From M3007 sp035299505 (GTDB taxonomy: Bacteria > Bacteroidota > Bacteroidia > Chitinophagales > Saprospiraceae): DNA of 64,000 bases. The stretch lies in the NCBI GenBank assembly GCA_035299505.1, contig DATGWL010000028.1, forward strand, positions 4,101 through 68,100. The letters are read 5' to 3'. The translations under genes and the position numbers were made by a program. This document shows positions 54,412-60,611 of the stretch, piece after piece. Position 1 is the stretch's first letter. Each line of letters begins with the position of its first letter. The notes under the pieces were generated by a model. It saw nothing but the letters and a program-made list of their open reading frames with translations, was not told the DNA's origin and did not search any database.

Positions 54412-54831
54412 TTAAAACAATTCCACACCAGCAAAGTGGAACGCGCTTTCAATGGCTGCGTTCTCATCGCTGTCGGAACCGTGTACCGCATTTTCGCCAA
54501 CGCTGGTAGCGTATTTAGCGCGGATGGTGCCAGGAGCTGCATTAGCCGGGTTGGTAGCGCCAATGAGGTTGCGGAAATCTTCTACTGCATTGTCTTTTTC
54601 CAAAACAGCTGCCACGATGGCGCCGCTGCTCATGAATTCGCAAAGTTCGCCGTAAAACGGACGCTCGCGGTGAACAGCGTAAAATTCGCCAGCTTTTTCC
54701 ATGCTGAGTTTTGTAAGTTTCATGGCAACAATGCGGAAGCCTGCCGCATTGATCATTTGAAGAATGTTGCCAATGTTGCCGGCGCGAACTGCGTCGGGCT
54801 TAATCATAGTAAATGTGCGATTGCCTGCCAT
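54412..54831 (-). CDS. ndk: nucleoside diphosphate kinase
   Basis: The 139-residue protein uses the ATG at 54831 (MAGNRTFTMIKPDAV); 14 further codons upstream are not conserved in the family. The active-site His117 lies in NAVHGSD, and RERPFYGEL and the PGTIR motif are intact. The enzyme moves the gamma-phosphate between nucleoside triphosphates and diphosphates. Length is normal. It is divergent from the nrnA-like gene, and the 251-nt gap holds a -7 box for each. Confidence 0.96.
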   Translation of the reverse strand: MAGNRTFTMIKPDAVRAGNIGNILQMINAAGFRIVAMKLTKLSMEKAGEFYAVHRERPFYGELCEFMSSGAIVAAVLEKDNAVEDFRNLIGATNPANAAPGTIRAKYATSVGENAVHGSDSDENAAIESAFHFAGVELF

Positions 54832-54908
54832 GATATCGAAGAGATAAATGATGAACAAATAAAGATCCCCCAAGCAGCCCGGGCAGTTGCCTTTAGCGAT
54901 TGGGGCCG

Positions 54909-54916
54909 CAAAGGTA
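54909..54916 (-). promoter_or_regulatory. -7 box (TACCTTTG) for ndk
   Basis: TACCTTTG on the minus strand fits TAnnTTTG and lies 78 nt upstream of the ndk start. A TTTTG lies 16 nt further upstream, closer than the usual 19. Confidence 0.5.
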
Positions 54917-55003
54917 TTTCAAGATTATATTTCAAAACAGGTATTAAAAAAGGTTTTTCAAAAAATAATCTGTGGCAAAAAGGTCGTTTCGCTTCGAAGC
55001 ACG

Positions 55004-55011
55004 TACTTTTG
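55004..55011 (+). promoter_or_regulatory. -7 box (TACTTTTG) for the nrnA-like gene
   Basis: TACTTTTG fits TAnnTTTG and lies 72 nt before the ATG at 55083. No -33 box of the consensus type is clear. Confidence 0.5.
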
Positions 55012-55082
55012 CAGCCGTTTTAGGTCAACCAGGCGCTTTGGGAGCCTTTTACCACAACGCATTATTGCCTCTTGCCAACAAA

Positions 55083-56096
55083 ATGGAATTCTCTGCCGCG
55101 CTTCGACAGCTGATTCAGGTTCCGCAAAATGTAGCCATTTTCTCGCATCGAAACCCCGATGGCGATGCTATTGGCAGTTCGCTGGCTATGCGGCACTACC
55201 TGGAACAGCACGGTCACACCGTCCACGTTCTCTTCCCATCCGAGTACCCCGAAGAGTTTGAAGCACTGCCCGGCGCAGCCGATGCCCTCATCTGGGATCT
55301 GCAGCCGGAAGAGTGTAAACAGGTGATCAACAAAAAAAACCTGTTCATTTTCCTCGATTTTAATGCCCTCGACCGGATTGATAAAATGGGGGAATACCTG
55401 CGCGAATTGCCGGCTCAGCGGATCATGATTGATCACCACCTGTACCCCGACGATATTGCCGAACATATCTTCTCTGAACCAGAAGCCAGCAGCACCTGTG
55501 AACTGGTGTACCGATTCATTGAAGGCTTGGGCGACCGCGACAAGATTAACCCCAACACAGTGGGCAAATGCCTGTACACAGGTTTGGTAACCGATACCGG
55601 CTCATTCCGGTATGCTACCAACCCAAAAGTATTCCGTATTGCCGCCGATCTGGTGGAACGAGGTACCGATGACACCGGCGTGCAGGACATGATTTTCAAT
55701 TCCCAAAAGGAAAAAAATCTGCGTTTGCTGGGCCATTGCCTCTCCAACCGAATGGAGTTTCTGCCAGAATTCAAAACAGCGCTCATCTGGTTGTCGCGCA
55801 AGGATTATGAGCAATTCGATATACAGCGCGGCGACACAGAAGGCATTGTCAATTATCTGCTTACCATCCGGGACGTAAAAATTGCCGCTTTTATCCACAA
55901 CCAACCAACGGTGGTGAAACTCAGTCTTCGCTCCAAAGGCAATATTGACGTTCAGGAAATTTGCAAGAAACACTTCAGGGGCGGTGGACACAAAAACGCC
56001 TCAGGCGCTTATTCGCACGATAGTCTGAAGGCCACCATTGACAAATTCAAAAGCATTTTGCCCGAGTACAAAGACAAAATCTGGGCAAATGCCTGA
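55083..56096 (+). CDS. DHH/DHHA1 phosphoesterase, NrnA-like
   Basis: The 337-residue protein starts at the ATG at 55083. It has the DHH motifs: SHRNPDGDAIGSS (His22, Asp26, Asp28), a LDFNALDR segment, IDHHLYPDD (DHH near residue 117) and the DHHA1 motif RGGGHKNASGAYS (about 298-310). These metal-dependent enzymes degrade short oligoribonucleotides and, in NrnA, also dephosphorylate pAp. Cyclic dinucleotide hydrolysis is possible in related families. It is followed by the FKBP lipoprotein gene after 67 nt on the same strand. Confidence 0.87.
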   Translation: MEFSAALRQLIQVPQNVAIFSHRNPDGDAIGSSLAMRHYLEQHGHTVHVLFPSEYPEEFEALPGAADALIWDLQPEECKQVINKKNLFIFLDFNALDRIDKMGEYLRELPAQRIMIDHHLYPDDIAEHIFSEPEASSTCELVYRFIEGLGDRDKINPNTVGKCLYTGLVTDTGSFRYATNPKVFRIAADLVERGTDDTGVQDMIFNSQKEKNLRLLGHCLSNRMEFLPEFKTALIWLSRKDYEQFDIQRGDTEGIVNYLLTIRDVKIAAFIHNQPTVVKLSLRSKGNIDVQEICKKHFRGGGHKNASGAYSHDSLKATIDKFKSILPEYKDKIWANA

Positions 56097-56163
56097 TAAA
56101 AATAAAAACCTTCAAAAAACCTTTCATTCACTCAGCATCTATCATTCACTTAATTCGAAAAGA

Positions 56164-57042
56164 ATGCGCAACCTATTGATTTTGTTTGTTTTGGCAGCTT
56201 TTGCTGTTGCTCAAACCGCCTGTGATAAAGGCAAAGCCGTAACCACTCCGGGCGGCAATCTCGTGACCAACCACACCAACCTCGAAGGCGCTAAGGTAAC
56301 CTACGGTAACACAGTGCTTATCAACGTAAATACCTGGGTAAACGACTCCCTGGTGGCCAGCACCATGCGCGATGCAGGCGGCCCACGCGAAATCGCACTT
56401 CCAGATTCCAGCATGATGAAAGGTAAAGTTCCTGCTGTATTCGAAGCGCTCCTGCTGATGACCAAAGGCGACAGCGCTACCGTTATCCAGCCGCTGGACT
56501 CCCTGATGAAAAAAGGTATTCCAAAATCTTTCGGTGAGGTTAAAGAAATTCGTTACGAAGTAAAACTCGTAGACATCGTAACGCCTGAAATGCTGCAAAA
56601 GCGCCAACAGGAAGAAATGGTGAAAGCTGAAGCCGCTAAAGCACAGGGTATGGTTATTGCTGAAACCGTAAAAACCATGCTGGCTGAATACAAATCCAAG
56701 AAACTGGCTAACCTGAAAAAATCTGCTTCCGGTCTGGAATATGTGATCATCGAACAAGGTTCCGGGGCTCCAATCAAAGACGGCGACAGCGTGCCAACCA
56801 ACTACTATGGTGTGCGCAAAAGCGACGGCAAGATGTTCGACAACTCTTACGACCGTGGCGGCCCGGCTGCATTCAACGTTGGCGCCCTGATTCCTGGTTT
56901 CAACGAAGGCATGAAACTGCTCAACCGCGGCGGCAAAGCCATGTTGTTCATCCCAAGTGCTTTGGGTTATGGCGAACAAGGCGCCGGTGCTGACATTCCA
57001 CCGAATGCAGATCTGGTGTTCTTCATTGAGATGGGACAATAA
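56164..57042 (+). CDS. FKBP-type peptidyl-prolyl isomerase, lipoprotein-like
   Basis: The 292-residue protein starts at the ATG at 56164 with a signal (LLILFVLAAFAVAQTAC) whose Cys would be lipidated, though the lipobox (QTAC) is not ideal. A diverged FKBP-like N-terminal half (about 40-140) and a Lys/Ala-rich helix lead to a canonical FKBP domain (about 190-292): SASGLEYVIIEQGSG, GDSVPTNYYGVR, SYDRGGPAAFNVG, LIPGFNEGMKLL and FIPSALGYGEQG. It would assist folding of exported proteins in the periplasm or at the outer membrane. A second FKBP gene follows in tandem. Confidence 0.88.
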   Translation: MRNLLILFVLAAFAVAQTACDKGKAVTTPGGNLVTNHTNLEGAKVTYGNTVLINVNTWVNDSLVASTMRDAGGPREIALPDSSMMKGKVPAVFEALLLMTKGDSATVIQPLDSLMKKGIPKSFGEVKEIRYEVKLVDIVTPEMLQKRQQEEMVKAEAAKAQGMVIAETVKTMLAEYKSKKLANLKKSASGLEYVIIEQGSGAPIKDGDSVPTNYYGVRKSDGKMFDNSYDRGGPAAFNVGALIPGFNEGMKLLNRGGKAMLFIPSALGYGEQGAGADIPPNADLVFFIEMGQ

Positions 57043-57068
57043 CTTCGTTTTTTCTCGTTGACCTGACC

Positions 57069-57131
57069 TATGGGGTTGACGGTGGTTTGGGCTTGGTTAA
57101 TATTCAGGCCTTAAGCACCGTCAACCCCATA
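57069..57131 (+). terminator. 16-bp hairpin between the two FKBP genes
   Basis: Arms 57069-57084 (TATGGGGTTGACGGTG) and 57116-57131 pair exactly around a 31-nt loop. No T-run follows directly. It may attenuate or stop transcription between the two isomerase genes or stabilise the mRNA end. Confidence 0.5.
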
Positions 57132-57165
57132 AGTATTCTTTCACACCCTGATTTTTTGTGTTAAA

Positions 57166-58020
57166 ATGTTGAAATACAAGCTTTTCACTGCATTTCTGTT
57201 CACGCTCGGCGTTCTGAGCCTGCAGGCACAATCAATTTCGGAGCACGGATACCGCTACATTATACACACCCAAAAAGGCGGACAAAAACCAGTGCCTGGC
57301 GAAGCTATGCTGGCTAACGTAGACATCTATGTGGGCAATACCTTGCTCAGCACTTCCAAAAAAAATCCCATGGGCGTTTATCGCTACGATATCGCCAAAC
57401 CGGAAGACAAGCCCTCTCACTACCCTCCCCTGCACGACGCCGCACTCCTGCTGGGTAAAGGCGACAGCATGACCATTTATCAAACCATTGACGACAATAT
57501 GCGAACCTACCTGCCGCCTAATGAAAAACAGGCCAAGGAACTGAGGTTCGAGATTGTATTGCTGGAAATAGTTACGCTGGAGCAAAAAGCCGCCGCCGCC
57601 AAACAATTGGAAGCCGCCGTTCAGGTTATTGGCGACAGGGTAAAAGCAAAAGTTAAAGCCTACAGTGCAGGTTTGCTGAACAACGAAATCACCACCTATC
57701 CATCAGGATTAAAAATCATGGTGGAAGACCTCGGCAAAGGCGCGCAAATTCAGGAAGGAGAAGTCATTCAGGTGCATTACTACGGCTGCCTGAGAGACGG
57801 ATATTCTTTTGATAACTCATACAGCCGTCGCCAGCCTCTGCAATTCCCTGCCGGCGTGGGCCAGATGATCAAAGGCTTCGATGAGGCTGTTTTGTACCTG
57901 GCTCATGGCGCGAAAGCCTATTTCTTTATCCCTTCACAACTGGGCTACGGAGATCAGGAAGCCGCCAATGGAACCATTCCGGCCAATTCGGAGTTGATTT
58001 TTTATGTGGAGGTGTTTTAG
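57166..58020 (+). CDS. FKBP-type peptidyl-prolyl isomerase, exported
   Basis: The 284-residue protein has a cleavable signal (LFTAFLFTLGVLSLQAQ) without a lipobox. Its plan matches the gene upstream: a diverged N-terminal FKBP-like half, a helical Ala/Lys linker (AAAAKQLEAAVQVIGDRVKA), and a C-terminal FKBP domain (about 180-284) with YPSGLKIMVEDLGKG, VIQVHYYGCLRDG, SYSRRQPLQF, MIKGFDEAVLYL and FIPSQLGYGDQE. It is a diverged tandem duplicate and probably a periplasmic folding helper. It is followed by an inverted repeat and prfB. Confidence 0.85.
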   Translation: MLKYKLFTAFLFTLGVLSLQAQSISEHGYRYIIHTQKGGQKPVPGEAMLANVDIYVGNTLLSTSKKNPMGVYRYDIAKPEDKPSHYPPLHDAALLLGKGDSMTIYQTIDDNMRTYLPPNEKQAKELRFEIVLLEIVTLEQKAAAAKQLEAAVQVIGDRVKAKVKAYSAGLLNNEITTYPSGLKIMVEDLGKGAQIQEGEVIQVHYYGCLRDGYSFDNSYSRRQPLQFPAGVGQMIKGFDEAVLYLAHGAKAYFFIPSQLGYGDQEAANGTIPANSELIFYVEVF

Positions 58021-58025
58021 TGCCT

Positions 58026-58162
58026 GAGTGTTTGAGTGTGGGAGTGTTTGAGTTGGCGTTCGGCTGTGCAGCTCACGGGAGACTAATCAAGCGATTTGTC
58101 AACAACTAATACCCAGCCGAATGCCAACTCAAACACTCCCACACTCAAAAACTCAAACACTC
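58026..58162. repeat. large inverted repeat of GAGTGTTTGAGT-type sequence
   Basis: The left arm (58026-58066) has GAGTGTTTGAGTGTGGGAGT and ends in GGCGTTCGGCTG. The right arm (58114-58162) is its inverse, with CAGCCGAATGCCAACTC and CACTCAAAAACTCAAACACTC-type sequence. The pair encloses 47 nt and lies between the second FKBP gene and prfB, with the prfB start 33 nt after the right arm. Confidence 0.8.
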
Positions 58163-58195
58163 TTTTTCTCATTTTTCTAAAATTTTCCGTTTCCA

Positions 58196-59306
58196 ATGAC
58201 GATCGAACAACTCAAGGAGTTGAAAGACAAACTGGCGGTCCTGAGGAGGTATCTTTGACGTGGATAACCGCGCCAGAGAAGTTGAAGACCTGACCAGCCA
58301 AACACTCGACCCTAATTTCTGGAATGACCCCAAACGCGCTGAAGGCATTCAGCGCAAAATCGGCCTGAATAAAAAATGGCTGGATGATTTTGCAGCCCTC
58401 GCCCGCGAAGTGGACGATCTGGAAGGGCTTTATGAATTCCAAAAAGAAGGCATGGCCACCGAAGAAGAGGTGGACTCCCAATACAAAAGCACTCTGGAGA
58501 TTCTGGAAGATGCTGAGTTCCGTGGCACCCTCAACCAAAAAGAGGATGAAATGAATGCCGTACTCACCATCAATGCAGGCGCAGGCGGCACAGAAGCCTG
58601 CGACTGGTCGTCGATGATCCTGCGCATGTACCGCATGTGGGCAGAGCGCAATGGCTTCAAAGTCATTGATATTTTTGAACAGGAAGGCGATACCGCAGGT
58701 ATCAAATCTGCTTGTATCGAAATCCGCGGCGATTATGCCTATGGCTGGCTGAAAGGCGAAAACGGCGTACACCGACTGGTGCGCATCAGTCCGTTCAATG
58801 CCCAGGGCAAACGTCAAACCTCTTTCTCTTCCGTGTTTGTTTACCCTCTCATTGAAGACGACAGCATTGAAGTGCACGTGAGCCCCGACGATCTGCGCTG
58901 GGACGTATTCCGGGCTTCCGGCGCTGGTGGGCAGCACGTAAACCGTACGGAATCTGCCGTACGCGTAACGCACATTCCCACGGGTATCGTGGCTGAATGT
59001 CAGCAGGACCGCAGTCAGCACCGCAACCGCGAAATTGCCATGAACTTGCTGAAAAGTCGACTCTATGAGCTGGAAATGCGCAAGCGGCAGGCGGAAAAAG
59101 ACAAGATCGAAGCTGGTAAAAGCAAAATTGAGTGGGGTAGCCAGATTCGTTCCTACGTACTGGACGACCGCTGGGTAAAAGACCTGCGCTCCGGCTACAA
59201 AGTGCACAACCCTGACAATGTGCTGAATGGCGACCTTCAGGAATTCCTCAAAGCTTACCTGATGTGGGAGAGAAATCCGACAGGGGTGGTGGAGGATGAG
59301 GATTGA
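58196..59306 (+). CDS. prfB: peptide chain release factor 2, with programmed +1 frameshift
   Basis: Translation starts at the ATG at 58196 and meets an in-frame TGA at 58256 after 20 codons. A +1 shift at CTT (58253-58255) skips one T and continues to 59306, giving 369 residues. The junction reads LRRYL then DVDNRAREVEDL, as in other RF2 proteins. The main part holds the RF2 tripeptide SPF in VRISPFNAQG (about 196-198) and GGQ in SGAGGQHVNR (about 244-246), which triggers peptide release. RF2 reads UGA and UAA stops, and the frameshift is autoregulatory: less RF2 means more shifting. A caller that ignores the shift would report only the 348-residue part from a GTG at 58260. Confidence 0.95.
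58244..58259 (+). promoter_or_regulatory. prfB programmed frameshift site with internal Shine-Dalgarno-like sequence
   Basis: AGGAGG (58244-58249), a 3-nt spacer TAT, then CTT TGA C form the classical RF2 shift cassette (AGGnGGTATCTTTGAC). The purine stretch pairs with the 16S rRNA tail and pushes the ribosome forward by one base on the slow UGA. Confidence 0.93.
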
Positions 59307-59373
59307 TGAAGGGTTTGAAGGGTTTGATGGGTTTGATGGGTTTGATGTACCGGCGGGTTTAGCCGCCGATTAT
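59307..59373. repeat. 9-mer array plus palindromic module (family A)
   Basis: GAAGGGTTT and GATGGGTTT units (59308-59346) lead to TACCGGCGGGTTTAGCCGCC, the same second module as at 50010 and 51035. It begins directly after the prfB stop. Translated, the array would read GFEGFDGFD, which explains a spurious ORF. Confidence 0.8.
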
Positions 59374-59388
59374 GGGTTTGAGCCATTT

Positions 59389-59420
59389 GAAGGGCGCACC
59401 GAGTTAACGGAGCGCCCTTC
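59389..59420 (+). terminator. hairpin terminator after prfB
   Basis: Arms of 13 nt (59389-59401 and 59408-59420, GAAGGGCGCaCCG) pair with one mismatch around a 6-nt loop and are followed by ATTTTT. It is the first of three hairpins in a row. Confidence 0.75.
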
Positions 59421-59451
59421 ATTTTTCCCAAGGTTACGCTTAAAGAGGCTG

Positions 59452-59494
59452 TTTTTACTGTCGGGGTGTCTGGCAGTTACTCCGACAGTAAAAA
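59452..59494. terminator. second stacked hairpin after prfB
   Basis: Arms of 16 nt (59452-59467, TTTTTACTGTCGGGGT, and 59479-59494) pair with one mismatch around an 11-nt loop, with T- and A-runs at the base. Confidence 0.65.
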
Positions 59495-59535
59495 ATAAGA
59501 AGGGCGCCCGGCTTTCACGGGGCGCCCTTCTTATT
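59494..59535 (-). terminator. third hairpin, terminator for the EAD gene
   Basis: Arms of 16 nt (59494-59509 and 59520-59535, AATAAGAAGGGCGCCC) pair exactly around a 10-nt loop. It lies directly after the stop of the minus-strand gene ending at 59554. Confidence 0.7.
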
Positions 59536-59553
59536 TTCCATCGACACTCGTAC

Positions 59554-60372
59554 TCATCCCCTGTCCCTGGTTGCCTGATATTTCTTTACCTGGTTTATCC
59601 AGTTTAAAATGAAGTGTTTAATTGGGTACTCTTCAATTTCTTTGATGTTATCCTGATCTATCCGAACAATGCCCCACGCCTGCTTATCATCGTGTATCAA
59701 TCCTTCGTTCTTCAAAGATTTATCCTTCAGGATTATCAGTGGCAAATCAAGGCTTCTGGCAAGTGCGGTTTCGATATGCAACCAAGAGCTTGTAAGCGAG
59801 TTATCGATAATTTTAACTTCTTGCGCACTACCTCTTTTTTCCGTTGCTTCATGTAAAAAATATCGTTCTAAAGCCAGAACCAAACAACCATTAGAGGCTT
59901 TCAGTTCTTCAAGAATCGGAATCAATGGGTCGTTATCATTCCATCCTTTGAGCGTCTCCAGTATGATTCCATTTTTGTCAAAATAATCAACAAGACTGTT
60001 TATGTAGTTTTGCTGACCATCATTAAACGGGCTTCCAACACTAAAAAACACTTTAATTTTATCTGCCTCCAGATTGGTACGGGTGGCCGTCTGGCCAAAT
60101 GTTTGCTCCTTATATTTCAGGTATTCCTTCTTTGAACGCAATAGCTGAAGAATATTTGCCCTTAGTTGGTTAAGGGACAGATCTACATCACGTTTATCTG
60201 TCACCCCTTTAATTTGACCATCCACGATGGAGCGGTAGTTGGCTGACTGGATAATTATTTGATCTAAATCTGGGTCATCTTTAAAAAAATCGTCCAGTAA
60301 ATGGATCGCTTCATTTAATTGATTCAGAGAGATCAGATCTCTAACATTCTTTTCTAACTGCTCAAATGTCAT
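59554..60372 (-). CDS. effector-associated domain (EAD11-like) protein with TIR/DRHyd-like domain
   Basis: The 272-residue protein has an N-terminal helical domain (about 1-80; LEKNVRDLISLNQLNEAIHL, then QSANYRSIVDGQIKG and LRANILQLLRS) that resembles effector-associated domain 11 of bacterial conflict systems. The C-terminal half (about 103-255) begins with KIKVFFSVGSPFNDGQQNYI. It continues with CLVLALERYFLHE, then SSWLHIETALARSLDLPLII. This looks like the TIR/deoxyribosyltransferase-like fold that often acts on NAD or nucleotides. No catalytic partner is encoded nearby. The gene is AT-rich (19 of 60 bases are G or C at 60001-60060) compared with clpC (32 of 60 at 61501-61560), which suggests transfer. 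Function is inferred. Confidence 0.7.
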   Translation of the reverse strand: MTFEQLEKNVRDLISLNQLNEAIHLLDDFFKDDPDLDQIIIQSANYRSIVDGQIKGVTDKRDVDLSLNQLRANILQLLRSKKEYLKYKEQTFGQTATRTNLEADKIKVFFSVGSPFNDGQQNYINSLVDYFDKNGIILETLKGWNDNDPLIPILEELKASNGCLVLALERYFLHEATEKRGSAQEVKIIDNSLTSSWLHIETALARSLDLPLIILKDKSLKNEGLIHDDKQAWGIVRIDQDNIKEIEEYPIKHFILNWINQVKKYQATRDRG

Positions 60373-60413
60373 TAAACAAGTATTTTATTGTACCAATCCA
60401 AATTTAACTGCAT

Positions 60414-60421
60414 CAAAGATA
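60414..60421 (-). promoter_or_regulatory. -7 box (TATCTTTG) for the EAD gene
   Basis: TATCTTTG on the minus strand fits TAnnTTTG and lies 42 nt upstream of the start at 60372. A TTTG lies 13 nt further up, too close for a typical -33 box. Confidence 0.5.
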
Positions 60422-60517
60422 CAACTCTTAAAAACAAACCATTAATGAGTAAGATCTCAGTTTGTAGAGACAACTGTGCATTTAATATTGGAGGTAAGAT
60501 CTGCTCCTCAGAAACGT

Positions 60518-60561
60518 AAAAAAACATGAGCCAACCCAACAGGGAAGGCTCATGTTTTTTT
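60518..60561 (-). terminator. hairpin terminator after clpC
   Basis: Arms of 20 nt (60518-60537 and 60542-60561) pair with two mismatches around a 4-nt loop and have A- and T-runs at the base. The stem core CATGAGCC-CCC is shared with 10455 and 38234. It lies 50 nt after the clpC stop. Confidence 0.8.
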
Positions 60562-60611
60562 ATCACTATCATGGTTGCCAAACCTTTCAGGTTCCGCAAA
60601 CCACATCCCTA

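Noticed and set aside
58260..59306. prfB as a truncated gene starting at GTG 58260, or as a pseudogene because of the in-frame TGA
   Set aside because: The TGA lies in the conserved RF2 frameshift cassette and both parts match RF2, so the gene is intact.
59296..59607. ORF with GFEGFDGFD repeats after prfB
   Set aside because: It is a translation of the 9-bp intergenic array and runs through three hairpins.
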